Below, piece after piece: positions 34,661 through 43,553 of a stretch of 64,000 nucleotides of DNA. Every line of letters starts with the position of its first letter. Position 1 is the stretch's first letter. Made by a program: the position numbers and the translations under genes. This DNA comes from Thermoactinomyces sp. DSM 45892. Lineage in GTDB: Bacteria > Bacillota > Bacilli > Thermoactinomycetales > Thermoactinomycetaceae. The notes beneath the pieces were generated by a model. That model was not told the DNA's origin. It saw nothing but the letters and a program-made list of their open reading frames with translations, and searched no databases. Where the stretch lies: contig NZ_FNPL01000006.1 of NCBI RefSeq assembly GCF_900107305.1, forward strand, positions 1 to 64,000. Direction: 5' to 3'.

Positions 34661-35143
34661 CTAAATATTAACTACCATTATACCTTCTTGATACTCCTCC
34701 AAAGAATGAATATCAATCCATGGTATTGAATCATGTCTTTTCATATAAAATCTCAGGACACATTCTTCTCCGTCAAAAGATAACACTAAGACAAACTCCT
34801 TCTCTGGAAATTGCTTCTTCAGTGAAGATCGCCAAACTCTTATAATCTCTAAACCAAATTTCAAAACTAACAATGGATCATGTTCATCTATATAGTCATT
34901 TAGGTGAACATGATTGAAGCCAGCCTCATATCCAGTTCGATCTGGACAAAAATGATTGGGAATAAATCGCTCTGGCAAACTCATGTCACAATCCTGTACT
35001 AGTAATACACAATTATCCCATTCTACAAACTGTGGAGCTAAAAGATGATTAGCGAAAGATTCAACACAAACCTCATTTAACCCTGATTTTTCTAATTCAC
35101 CAATATGCCCCAACATTGCCTTATTTTTCAAAAAAACCACCAC
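34661..35143 (-). CDS. Putative immunity protein for the Hint-domain toxin
   Basis: A 160-residue soluble, acidic protein without signal peptide; I do not recognise its family. It begins four bases after the toxin stop (GTG start, weak ribosome binding site), the arrangement expected of a polymorphic toxin and its cognate immunity protein. The C-terminal half has alternating hydrophobic strands (FVLVLSFDGEECVLRFYMKR) and acidic loops, in keeping with a toxin-binding fold. Part of it is duplicated at 34566-34655. Role inferred from position. Confidence 0.55.
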   Translation of the reverse strand: MVVFLKNKAMLGHIGELEKSGLNEVCVESFANHLLAPQFVEWDNCVLLVQDCDMSLPERFIPNHFCPDRTGYEAGFNHVHLNDYIDEHDPLLVLKFGLEIIRVWRSSLKKQFPEKEFVLVLSFDGEECVLRFYMKRHDSIPWIDIHSLEEYQEGIMVVNI

Positions 35144-35147
35144 ATTT

Positions 35148-36461
35148 CTAAGGTTTAAATGGTTCCTCTCCTAGATATTTCGTTAAACCAACGTTGAGCT
35201 TTGTAACAAAATCCTTATCCTCTAACATTTTCTGTACTTTCTTTGGAGCACTTTTCCCCGTTTTTTGATCATAAAAAGTTCCAGCATATGGATCAAAATA
35301 GTATTTTACATTATTTGCATCTTGATAATGAATTTGGCCTGGTCTCTTTCCGGGATTAGGATTTTCAACATCAATCCTAGCTTTACTCCCCTTTTCTTTC
35401 CATATTGTCTTACTAGTAACCTGTACACCATCGGCTCCAATCATCTTCTTCATCGCCTTGTTATGCACAAAGACTCCCAGATCAGACACGAAGTACGTGT
35501 GATAACCCTCAACCTCAATATTGTAAACGGTTGTGTGCTTCTTCTTCACTATAATTTTCTGAATCGGAAGTTGTTTTCCTTCTGAGGTGAGAAGTTGATC
35601 CTGTTCTCGTAGGTCTTTTACTTTCGTCCATCCTTTGCCTTCAACCCAAAATGGATGCTCGGCTGTTGTTTCAATTTTATGACCGGAAACGAAGATTTTG
35701 TATATCTCATCTACTTCTCTTATAAAGGGGTGGACTACTTGTTTATATCCTAGTTTCCCTGATTTCTCATCCCTTGCTAAAACAATGTCCCCAACTCGAA
35801 TCTTCTCAATCGGCTTCTTGCCATCTCGAGTTTGAATCATCGTTCCAGCTATGAAACAAGATCCTGTAGGCACATCACCAGCTGTATCAATTGCTTTTTC
35901 TACTTTAGATAACTTTCCTACCTTGGTAGCACCTTTAGACCCGATAAAAATCTCTAAGAGGTTGACAGCACCATATCCAAAGGCTCCTGCATAATCCCCT
36001 TTCTCAATCCGTTCTTTGATCGGATCAATGAACGCGTCTACTAGTATGTTTGGATCGTCCCATACTGCCTTTAATCCATCTATTAACTTACTTGGATCCT
36101 TTATCACATCGACGACACCGGTATCAAGATCTTCTCCTGCATCGTAACTCCCTTTAAAAAATCTACATGCTCCATCCCAGAGATACTCTGTGCCATCAGC
36201 AAAAGCATCTGCCCCATCACTTAGCAAACCGGTAACAGAACCCCACCAACTCACTTTTTCTGTAGGAGTACCTGCAATATCTGTTGGAAATTCAGAATTT
36301 ACCTCTGGTATTTTTATATCGAAATCCACAGCATGAACTGTATTTACTACGGACCCCAATCCAATCATAAAAACCATTATGAATGATATGAATCGTAAGG
36401 GCAGGGTGTCTTTGATGCAAATTCTAGTCACGCTATTTTGATGAAAAGTGCGTAAAAACAC
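35148..36461 (-). CDS. Secreted polymorphic toxin with Hint (intein-like) domain
   Basis: A 437-residue protein. It has a Sec-type signal (about 22-44, ending TVHA), a helical pre-toxin region (about 45-195) with KGDYAGAFGYGAVNLLEIFIG near the end, and a Hint autoprocessing domain (201-334) with nucleophile Cys202, the TTAEHP histidine His269 and terminal His333-Asn334. A C-terminal domain of about 100 residues (335-437) contains RIDVENPNPG, RPGQIHYQ and KYLGE. That tail resembles C-termini of Rhs/WXG-type polymorphic toxins; I cannot name its activity. Hint domains release the toxin by self-cleavage. It starts at GTG 36461 with no clear ribosome binding site and overlaps the upstream membrane-protein gene by 29 bases; GTG 36431 is an alternative start. 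Confidence 0.85.
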   Translation of the reverse strand: MFLRTFHQNSVTRICIKDTLPLRFISFIMVFMIGLGSVVNTVHAVDFDIKIPEVNSEFPTDIAGTPTEKVSWWGSVTGLLSDGADAFADGTEYLWDGACRFFKGSYDAGEDLDTGVVDVIKDPSKLIDGLKAVWDDPNILVDAFIDPIKERIEKGDYAGAFGYGAVNLLEIFIGSKGATKVGKLSKVEKAIDTAGDVPTGSCFIAGTMIQTRDGKKPIEKIRVGDIVLARDEKSGKLGYKQVVHPFIREVDEIYKIFVSGHKIETTAEHPFWVEGKGWTKVKDLREQDQLLTSEGKQLPIQKIIVKKKHTTVYNIEVEGYHTYFVSDLGVFVHNKAMKKMIGADGVQVTSKTIWKEKGSKARIDVENPNPGKRPGQIHYQDANNVKYYFDPYAGTFYDQKTGKSAPKKVQKMLEDKDFVTKLNVGLTKYLGEEPFKP

Positions 36462-37299
36462 GTGGAGCGATTTTATCGCGAAACCGAGTTGTAATAATGA
36501 ATTGCTCTACGAGAATCATAATTGGGATGAACACGCATGTGAGAATAAGCAACATGACCATGAAAATAAATGGATATCCATCTGGCGTAATCCAAGTATC
36601 GATTTTATATATCAAAGCAAGGCTTAATACATATAAAATCAACACACCTGTTGATGCCAAACGAGCCAATATCGAACTTAGTAACGTTGGACCAAAGGCA
36701 TCACGGATGGTAACCATCCCCCATTTGATCGACTCCATTACTCCTAGTTCATACTCATGACGAGCAATAAACACATGAAAAGTCGCTGAATATATCGCAA
36801 TCAGGAGTACGAAAAGAAAAATTGACACAAGTTCCTTCACGATTGGAATCATTAATACCAATCCAATAGGTATGAGGACTACCAAGAAACTCAAAAGCAA
36901 AAGCAGTTGAACTTTCATCGTACCCCAGAGGTTTTGAAACCCATAGCGAATTCCACTCCATCTAGAAGATTCATTACGAAACACGACATCGTTTACAGAA
37001 CCAATCATTCCAGCTACAGTAAAGCACGATGTAAAGACGAACAAGAAGAGCATTATGAAAGAACCGCCCATCTTAGCCCATAAACTAACCGTATTTTCGT
37101 CTAGTTCAAAAGAATCCACTGCATCCGTGCCTAAACTAGACAACATTTCAAATATCGGGAAACCGTATAGCAAAAGGATTGTGATAAATCCAACAACCCC
37201 CACTACCATTAAAATCAATCCACTTAATAACGAGTTAATAGTTAGATTTAATCCATGACGCTTTATTACATTCATTATGTATCTATATAAAAGAATCAA
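36433..37299 (-). CDS. Six-span membrane protein preceding the toxin gene
   Basis: A 288-residue integral membrane protein with about six hydrophobic spans (20-48, 75-100, 128-150, 152-175, 205-228, 240-268). It resembles the loosely defined DUF975/glycerophosphoryl-type membrane families, but I cannot assign it. It overlaps the toxin gene, so co-expression is likely; it may assist export, protect the producer membrane or be unrelated. It starts at TTG 37299 with AGGGGGTGA 14 bases upstream, an unusually long spacing; ATG 37275 is the alternative. The region upstream (37300-37440) is very AT-rich. Confidence 0.7.
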   Translation of the reverse strand: MILLYRYIMNVIKRHGLNLTINSLLSGLILMVVGVVGFITILLLYGFPIFEMLSSLGTDAVDSFELDENTVSLWAKMGGSFIMLFLFVFTSCFTVAGMIGSVNDVVFRNESSRWSGIRYGFQNLWGTMKVQLLLLLSFLVVLIPIGLVLMIPIVKELVSIFLFVLLIAIYSATFHVFIARHEYELGVMESIKWGMVTIRDAFGPTLLSSILARLASTGVLILYVLSLALIYKIDTWITPDGYPFIFMVMLLILTCVFIPIMILVEQFIITTRFRDKIAPRVFTHFSSK

Positions 37300-37510
37300 C
37301 TTCTATATAGATGTCACCCCCTAAAAAACAATTAGATTTTTAATAAATAATTACAATAAAGAATATTTTAATATAGCAATCAAAATATGTCTATATTGGA
37401 TGATAGAAAATACTCATTCCCCCTCTAAAACTTACTGAAAGGCGATTTTTGTTTTCCATTATGGTATGATAACCCAAGATATTTTGGACTGACAGAAAGG
37501 AATTATTTCT

Positions 37511-38656
37511 ATGGAATTAAAACCTAGATTTCGTGGCTTTATTTGTACTAATGCTCATCCAGAGGGTTGCAAAGAACAGGTAAGGAAACAGATTGATTTT
37601 GTTCAACAACAACCCAGATTGACGAATGGCCCTAAGAATGTGCTGGTCATCGGGGCTTCGAAGGGCTTCGGGCTGTCGGCACGAATTGTGTCTGCTTTTG
37701 GAGCAGGGGCAAGTACGATTGGCGTTTTTTCGGGCGGACAGGGAAACGCTAGACGCGGGGCATCGGCTGGCTGGTATAATTCGATGGCGTTTGAGGAATT
37801 TGCGCATCAAGAAGGACTCTATGCCAAACATGTAAATGGAGATGCTTTTTCCAATGAGATAAAGGAAGAAACGATTCAACTGATTAAGCAGGATTTAGGC
37901 AAAATTGACTTAGTAATCTATAGCCTCGCTACTGCTAAGCGGATCGATCCGCAAACAGGAAAGGCCTATTACTCTGTGTTAAAACCAATTGGCACACCGT
38001 ATCATAATAAAACGGTACATTTCCATACAGGAGAAGTAACGAATGTGGAAATACAGCCGGCAAATGAGGAAGAGATTTCAGATACGGTAAAAGTAATGGG
38101 CGGGGAAGATTGGCGTTCGTGGATGCTTGCGCTAAAAGAAGCAGATGTTTTAAGTCAAGGTGTGAAAACCATCGCCTTCTCCTATATCGGTCCAGAGATG
38201 ACGCATCCTATTTATCGCAATGGAACGATCGGACGCGCGAAGGATCATCTGGAGGCAACGGCTCATGAATTAAGTGAGGAGCTGTCTTCTGTAAAGGGAC
38301 AAGCAATCGTGACAGTATGTAAAGGGCTGGTTACCCAATCAAGTACCGCTATCCCCGTTATCCCGCTCTATATATCCGCCTTGTACAAAGTGATGAAGGA
38401 AAAAGAGATCCACGAAGGCTGTATCGAGCAGATGAACCGTCTCTATCAAGATTTTCTCTACTCGAATCAGTCTCTTTCGCTTGATGAAGAGGGGCGAATC
38501 CGTATTGATGATTGGGAAATGCGCGCGGACGTCCAACAGGAAGTGGCCAAGATTTTAGAGAAGGTGAATTCGGAAAATGTATACGAACTCACAGATCTAA
38601 AAGGGTTCAGAGAAGACTTTTTCCATCTATTTGGTTTTGAGGCTGATCAAGATTAG
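37511..38656 (+). CDS. fabV: FabV-type enoyl-ACP/trans-2-enoyl-CoA reductase (NADH)
   Basis: Short-chain-dehydrogenase-like reductase that finishes the fatty-acid elongation cycle by reducing the enoyl double bond. FabV is the triclosan-insensitive alternative to FabI. The N-terminal RGFICTNAHPEGC, the NADH loop GASKGFG (48-54) and the catalytic Y-x8-K pair Tyr235 and Lys244 (IYRNGTIGRAK) match the family exactly. At 381 residues it is slightly shorter than the usual about 400. A good GAAAGGA ribosome binding site precedes ATG; TATGAT at 37465 is a possible -10. It stands alone between accessory genes. FabV is uncommon among spore-formers, where FabI, FabL or FabK are usual. Confidence 0.94.
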   Translation: MELKPRFRGFICTNAHPEGCKEQVRKQIDFVQQQPRLTNGPKNVLVIGASKGFGLSARIVSAFGAGASTIGVFSGGQGNARRGASAGWYNSMAFEEFAHQEGLYAKHVNGDAFSNEIKEETIQLIKQDLGKIDLVIYSLATAKRIDPQTGKAYYSVLKPIGTPYHNKTVHFHTGEVTNVEIQPANEEEISDTVKVMGGEDWRSWMLALKEADVLSQGVKTIAFSYIGPEMTHPIYRNGTIGRAKDHLEATAHELSEELSSVKGQAIVTVCKGLVTQSSTAIPVIPLYISALYKVMKEKEIHEGCIEQMNRLYQDFLYSNQSLSLDEEGRIRIDDWEMRADVQQEVAKILEKVNSENVYELTDLKGFREDFFHLFGFEADQD

Positions 38657-38770
38657 GATAACCCTCTTCTTTTCTTTTCAAATTTGACATCTTCGTACAT
38701 ATGCAGAATATACTTAACCTGCTAAAATAAACATCATGCACTTTTTTTCGCACAAAGGAAGTATGAATCC

Positions 38771-40378
38771 ATGTCAAATAAGCTAGTCAAAGGAACACTA
38801 ATTCTAAGCATACTAACCCTTTTTACAAAAATTATCGGGAGCCTTTTTTGGGCTCCGTTTCAAAATATCGCGGGTGACGAGACGGTAGGAATCTATCGAA
38901 TCTCCTTCCCGTTCTACTCGATTCTTTTAATGATCGCAACAGCTGGAATTCCGATCACGGTTTCAAAGTTTGTAGCAGAGCACCTCTCTCAAGATGATTA
39001 TCCCGGAGCACGTCGCGTTTTACGAGTCGCCTCTCTCATCTTAACTCTAACTGGGATTCTTTCTTTTTGTATCTTATTTTTTGGAGCAGAGTATATCTCG
39101 AAGGTGATACTAGGTAACTCAGCTGCGACTTCTTCTATGAAGGTATTGGCCTGTGCGATTTTATTTGTCCCGATCATGGGTGCGTACCGTGGTTTTTTTC
39201 AGGGACAACAGCAGATGGTGCCAACTGGGATCTCACAACTAATCGAACAAATTGTGCGAGTGGGAGTCCTTATTGGGCTAACATACTGGATGGTTCAAGA
39301 AGGTATGAGTCTTGCAACTGTAGCGGCCGGAGCAACGGCTGGGGCCCTATTTGGCGCGATCGCAGGCTTAATGGTAATGCTCTGGTACAACCAGCGTGAT
39401 AAAAAAGAGCAACTATATCAAAAATGGAATCCCCCCTTGCGTCGCCCTGAGTCATTTAGGAGATTATCAAAGAAAATTATTACCTACGCAATTCCGATCT
39501 CGTTAGCGACACTAGTCCTTCCCTTGATCGGACTCATTGATTCTTTTACCGTCCCCCGATTATTAATGGACTCAGGACTAACGGACAAAGAAGCCACCGA
39601 ATGGTTCGGCATCTATGGCCGAGGAGAGCCATTTGTCAATGTGATCTCAGTCTTCTCCAGCTCTCTTACTCTCGCACTGATCCCGGCGATTGCAGCGCAT
39701 ATGTCTCGCGAAGAGTACGAGGCAGTAGAGCATAAGATCTCACAATCTTGGTTGATGACACTTGTGATCAGCTTACCAGCCAGTCTCGCACTAGCTGTGT
39801 TAGTAGAACCGCTTAACATCGCCATGTACAAAGATAATAATGGAGGAGACACGTTAGCGATCCTTGCGTTCTCTGCCATCTTTAGCACATTAGCCGTTAC
39901 CTGTTCAGGCATTTTACAAGGATTAGGGTTTAATAAACTCCCAGTCCGCCATCTATTAATCGGTGCTGGTGTTAAAGTTATAGCAAATTTCTTATTTATC
40001 CCTACAATGGGGATTCGGGGCTCCGCATTGGCAATGGTGCTCGCTTATATTGTCGTTTGTGGGCTCAATCTGTGGCAAGTCGTACGAATCACAGGCATTC
40101 GCTTCCGTTTTGGGTCTTATGTCTTAAAGCCATTTCTTAGCGCTGGAATTATGTTGGCTATCCTCTATCTCTTCTATAAATCCATGATCTTCCTAACTGA
40201 TAAACCAAGTCGCCTATTTTATATCTTTATCAGCTTGGCTATGGTATTGATTGGATCATTTGTTTATCTATTTGCCCTCATTATCACTCGAACTCTTACA
40301 GAGAGGGATCTTAGCATGATTCCAATGGGTGGGAGAATCATTACACTCTTTACCCGTTTACGGATTTTACAACGATAA
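38771..40378 (+). CDS. Polysaccharide/lipid flippase, MurJ (YtgP)/SpoVB family
   Basis: A 535-residue membrane protein of the MOP superfamily with about 14 spans. The N-terminal KGTLILSILTLFTKIIGSLFWAPF, then RISFPFYSILLMIATAGIPI and GAYRGFFQGQQQMVPTGISQLIEQ, are typical of YtgP (lipid II flippase MurJ of Bacillus) and SpoVB. It should move a wall precursor such as lipid II across the membrane for growth or cortex synthesis. Sequence alone does not separate MurJ from SpoVB. ATG at 38771 follows AAAGGAAG; a strong terminator follows. Confidence 0.88.
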   Translation: MSNKLVKGTLILSILTLFTKIIGSLFWAPFQNIAGDETVGIYRISFPFYSILLMIATAGIPITVSKFVAEHLSQDDYPGARRVLRVASLILTLTGILSFCILFFGAEYISKVILGNSAATSSMKVLACAILFVPIMGAYRGFFQGQQQMVPTGISQLIEQIVRVGVLIGLTYWMVQEGMSLATVAAGATAGALFGAIAGLMVMLWYNQRDKKEQLYQKWNPPLRRPESFRRLSKKIITYAIPISLATLVLPLIGLIDSFTVPRLLMDSGLTDKEATEWFGIYGRGEPFVNVISVFSSSLTLALIPAIAAHMSREEYEAVEHKISQSWLMTLVISLPASLALAVLVEPLNIAMYKDNNGGDTLAILAFSAIFSTLAVTCSGILQGLGFNKLPVRHLLIGAGVKVIANFLFIPTMGIRGSALAMVLAYIVVCGLNLWQVVRITGIRFRFGSYVLKPFLSAGIMLAILYLFYKSMIFLTDKPSRLFYIFISLAMVLIGSFVYLFALIITRTLTERDLSMIPMGGRIITLFTRLRILQR

Positions 40379-40387
40379 TGAAACAAA

Positions 40388-40429
40388 AATGCTAGAAAGA
40401 ACATAAATCGTTCTTTCTAGCATTTTTTA
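40388..40429 (+). terminator. Strong terminator after the flippase gene
   Basis: Perfect 15-bp stem AATGCTAGAAAGAAC (40388-40402) with GTTCTTTCTAGCATT (40410-40424) and a following T-run. Confidence 0.93.
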
Positions 40430-40458
40430 TTTGCAAATAAAATTTGTAATTTACAAAT
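40429..40458. promoter_or_regulatory. Two adjacent palindromes upstream of the Vpr-like protease (operator candidate)
   Basis: ATTTGCAAAT (40429-40438, perfect) and ATTTGTAATTTACAAAT (40442-40458, 8-bp arms around one T) share the half-site ATTTG. They lie about 15 bases before a possible -35 (TTGAAT, about 40471-40476) of the protease gene, which fits a repressor or activator site. Confidence 0.45.
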
Positions 40459-40545
40459 AAAAAAGAAGGATTTGAATGTTAGTTATAGTATTATATATCT
40501 ATGACTTGAATCATGGGTCAATATTCACCTTTGGGAGGGCAATTC

Positions 40546-42723
40546 ATGAAGAGAAAATGGCGTATTCCTGCATCTATGCTTCTAAGTGGAGTATTGGTAC
40601 TATCCAGCGTATCAAGTGTATTGGCAAATGATCCAAACACCGATGCAAAAATTTCTACCCCAGCTACCTCAGGCTACTACTTTGTAGAACTAGCTGATGA
40701 GCCAGTAGCTACATACGATGGAGGCATTAAAGGCTTTGCGCCAACGCAACCAGCTCCAGATAAGGATCTAAACACAAAATCTTCCGATGTAAAGAATTAT
40801 CAATCTTATCTGACGAAGAAACGTGACTCTGTAAAGAAATACATCAAAGAAAAAACCAATTCAAAAGTCGTTTCTGAGTTTAGTACTACTTTCAATGGCT
40901 TCTCGGTAAAGGCACCTAGCACAGATGTCAAAACACTTGAGAAGGCACCTGGTGTCAAGCGTGTTGTGCAAAGTAAACAATACCGCCCGACCATGAATAA
41001 ATCGCTTGAGCTCATAAACACTCTTCCTGCGTGGAAGTCTGGATATAAAGGGAAAGGCGTAAAAGTAGCCGTGATTGACTCTGGAATCGATCAGGATCAC
41101 CCATTCTTTAAAGATTCATCTCTCCCAATGCCAGAAGGGTTCCCAAAAGTACAAGCTGATTTAAGCGGAACTGGCTCGATGGATGAATGGTTAAAATATA
41201 CGAGCAATAAAGTAATCACAGCAAAAGTATACCATCCAGAAGCGATGAACTATCAGGCGGATGGAAAAGGGACTCGTACACCAGAAGCAATCGGGTCTCA
41301 CGGAACTCACGTTGCAGGTACGATTGCTGGAATTGAAGGATATAAGGATCCATCTGGTGTAGCGAAAACGCCTTTAAGTGGTGTTGCACCTAAAGCATAC
41401 TTAGGAAACTATAATGTATTCCCTTGCGATGACTGTAACGCGGATAGCACATTTATCGCTAAAGCAGTAGAAGATGCTGTAAATGATGGTATGGATGTAG
41501 CAAACCTAAGTTTAGGTGGCCCTGCTACTACTGGTTTTGACTTACTCGTAGAGGTAGTCAACGCTGCTTCCCGTGCGGGTATGACAACCGTTATCTCCGC
41601 TGGTAATAACGGTCCAGGCGCACAAACCATCGGTTCCCCTGGAATTGCATCGGATGTTATTACAGTAGCTGCTGTAAGTAACAGCCATTTCTTCGGAAAA
41701 GCGATCCAAGCAACGGTGAAAGGACAAGCTAAAACACTTCCAGTCGGTTCTGCTTCTCCGGGTGGAACCGTTGAAAAAGAAGTAACGGCTCCTCTACAAC
41801 CAGTCAAAGATGCTTCCGATAATCTCGAACTTGCTTGCGAACCCCTTACAAGTGATTTAACAGGCAAAATTGCTATCGTGAAGCGTGGCGAGTGTACCTT
41901 TACCCAAAAAGCAACGAATGCCCAAGCAAAAGGGGCAGTAGGGGTACTAATCGTAAATAATCAATCCGGTGCACCTACCTCCCCATCAGTGGAAACAAGC
42001 GTGACCGTTCCCGTTGCCATGGTTTCGGATGTGGATGGAACATGGCTCACAAGTGGAGAAGGCTCTGTCAAGTTCAGCCCTGGTCCTGACAATGAATTCT
42101 TTACACCAGATTCTTTGCAAATAGCAGGATTCTCTTCCCGTGGTCCAACGATTAACTACACCTTAAAACCTGATGTAGCAGCAGTGGGCGTAAACGTTTA
42201 CTCCAGTGTTGTCGGTGGTGGATTAGCAGCTTACAATGGTACTTCCATGTCTGCTCCGCACGTTGCCGGTGCATCTGCTCTCTTAACCCAAGCTCGCCCT
42301 ACCTGGACTCCGCAAGATATCAAGTCTGCGTTAATGGGTACAGCAGTTAATCCAAAAAGTGCCGCACTTCCAGTAGAAGTGGGTGCTGGTGTAATCAACG
42401 TAGGAAAAGCATTAAATTCGGTCTTGATGGCTAATCCAGCAAGTTTAAGCTTCGGAAAACTATCCAAAACGGGCGATCAAGTAAAACTCCAAGTTACATT
42501 GAAAAACCCAACCTCCAAGCGTCAAGTGTACCAAATCAAAGGGAATTCCCTTGTGAAGTCAGATAGAACCTTGCTCACCCTTGCCAAAGGAAAATCCACT
42601 ACATTTAATGTAACGGTTAATCCGAAGAAAAAAGCTGATGGCGATTATCAAGGTTATATTACGATCGTGAATGAGAAAAACACACCCATTCGCATCCCGT
42701 TCTATTACTATGTAGGTGCTTAA
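40546..42723 (+). CDS. Secreted Vpr-like subtilisin with PA domain
   Basis: A 725-residue preproprotease. It has a signal peptide (1-28, ending VLA), an I9-like propeptide (about 43-150), and a peptidase S8 domain with Asp178 (VIDSGI), His252 (GSHGTHVAGT), oxyanion Asn354 (SAGNNG) and Ser567 (GTSMSAPHVAG). A protease-associated (PA) domain is inserted at about 425-510, and a C-terminal Fn3-like beta domain lies at about 640-725. This is the architecture of Bacillus Vpr and lactocepin relatives. Four cysteines (294, 297, 431, 450) may form disulfides. Start ATG 40546 follows GGGAGGG by six bases; an in-frame ATG at 40513 would spoil the signal peptide. Confidence 0.95.
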   Translation: MKRKWRIPASMLLSGVLVLSSVSSVLANDPNTDAKISTPATSGYYFVELADEPVATYDGGIKGFAPTQPAPDKDLNTKSSDVKNYQSYLTKKRDSVKKYIKEKTNSKVVSEFSTTFNGFSVKAPSTDVKTLEKAPGVKRVVQSKQYRPTMNKSLELINTLPAWKSGYKGKGVKVAVIDSGIDQDHPFFKDSSLPMPEGFPKVQADLSGTGSMDEWLKYTSNKVITAKVYHPEAMNYQADGKGTRTPEAIGSHGTHVAGTIAGIEGYKDPSGVAKTPLSGVAPKAYLGNYNVFPCDDCNADSTFIAKAVEDAVNDGMDVANLSLGGPATTGFDLLVEVVNAASRAGMTTVISAGNNGPGAQTIGSPGIASDVITVAAVSNSHFFGKAIQATVKGQAKTLPVGSASPGGTVEKEVTAPLQPVKDASDNLELACEPLTSDLTGKIAIVKRGECTFTQKATNAQAKGAVGVLIVNNQSGAPTSPSVETSVTVPVAMVSDVDGTWLTSGEGSVKFSPGPDNEFFTPDSLQIAGFSSRGPTINYTLKPDVAAVGVNVYSSVVGGGLAAYNGTSMSAPHVAGASALLTQARPTWTPQDIKSALMGTAVNPKSAALPVEVGAGVINVGKALNSVLMANPASLSFGKLSKTGDQVKLQVTLKNPTSKRQVYQIKGNSLVKSDRTLLTLAKGKSTTFNVTVNPKKKADGDYQGYITIVNEKNTPIRIPFYYYVGA

Positions 42724-42733
42724 ATGGCATAAC

Positions 42734-42766
42734 AAAGCCTGCTTCGTGTGAAGAAGCAGGCTTTTG
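42734..42766. terminator. Bidirectional terminator between protease and nitroreductase
   Basis: AAAGCCTGCTTC (42734-42745) pairs with GAAGCAGGCTTT (about 42753-42764); T-rich on one side, A-rich on the other. Confidence 0.88.
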
Positions 42767-42770
42767 TGGT

Positions 42771-43391
42771 TTACAATGTTTCCAGCAAGACTGTATCTAG
42801 ATTTAAACGACCAGTAGGACGGGCTGGCTGGGCTGCCTTCCCGATCGTGATGAGCATTACAGGAACATAGCGATCCGGAATATTAAATTGCTTTATCAGT
42901 GCCTCTTTATTAAACCCACCCATAGCACAAGTATCAAACCCTTTTGCTTTTGCTGCTAGCATTAATTGCATAGCGGAGAGACTTGCATTTGAAAAAGCTG
43001 CATCACGAGCAAATTGATGGTTCTGATAGGCACCATCAATTTGCCCAATCGTCCGATCATAAATTTCTTGTGTTAATTCTCCTTGCTCGAGTGCCTCCCC
43101 AAAAACAAGGCGAGCTGCTTTGTTTGCTTCCGTATCTCCTAAGATCGCAATTACGACAGAAGATTCGGTCACCTGAATTTGATTGTAGGCGATAGGAAGT
43201 AAGCGTTGTTTTGCTTCTTCACTTTGAATGGCTAGATAGCGCCAGTGTTGAAGATTCCAAGCAGATGGAGCACTTGATGCGAGTGTTAACAGCTCATCTA
43301 ACTCTTCTTTTGGCATTTCGTATGTATCATATCGTTTCACACTACCACGGGATAGCATAACTTCTTTCACTGCTTGAAAGTTTGTATTCAT
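42771..43391 (-). CDS. Nitroreductase family flavoprotein
   Basis: A 206-residue FMN-dependent NAD(P)H oxidoreductase. The N-terminal RGSVKRYD (FMN phosphate-binding arginines), APSAWNLQHWRYL (FMN-binding, usually SPSxxNxQPW) and AMGGFNKEALIKQFNIP are family features. Substrate cannot be predicted; relatives reduce quinones, nitroaromatics or act in stress defence. ATG at 43391 follows GGAGG. It is monocistronic, convergent with the protease. Confidence 0.92.
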   Translation of the reverse strand: MNTNFQAVKEVMLSRGSVKRYDTYEMPKEELDELLTLASSAPSAWNLQHWRYLAIQSEEAKQRLLPIAYNQIQVTESSVVIAILGDTEANKAARLVFGEALEQGELTQEIYDRTIGQIDGAYQNHQFARDAAFSNASLSAMQLMLAAKAKGFDTCAMGGFNKEALIKQFNIPDRYVPVMLITIGKAAQPARPTGRLNLDTVLLETL

Positions 43392-43502
43392 TCTTATTCC
43401 TCCCTAGTACTTTGTTCTAGTCTCTAGAAATTCACTTTATAATCTTTGCTTAGTATATAAAAATAAGTACCTAATAACAAGCGTAATTTTCTTTCATAGA
43501 AA

Positions 43503-43545
43503 GCAAAAAACAAGCTACAAGAACTTTCGCTCCTATAGCTTGTCT
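43503..43545 (-). terminator. Terminator of the amino-acid permease gene
   Basis: Minus strand: ACAAGCTA ... TAGCTTGT stem (43510-43517 and 43536-43543) followed by TTTTTT. Confidence 0.8.
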
Positions 43546-43553
43546 ACCATCAT

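Noticed and set aside
41409-41867. 152-codon minus-strand frame opposite the Vpr-like protease
   Set aside because: Antisense to a conserved protease domain, no start signals, Ala/Ser/Pro-rich shadow composition.
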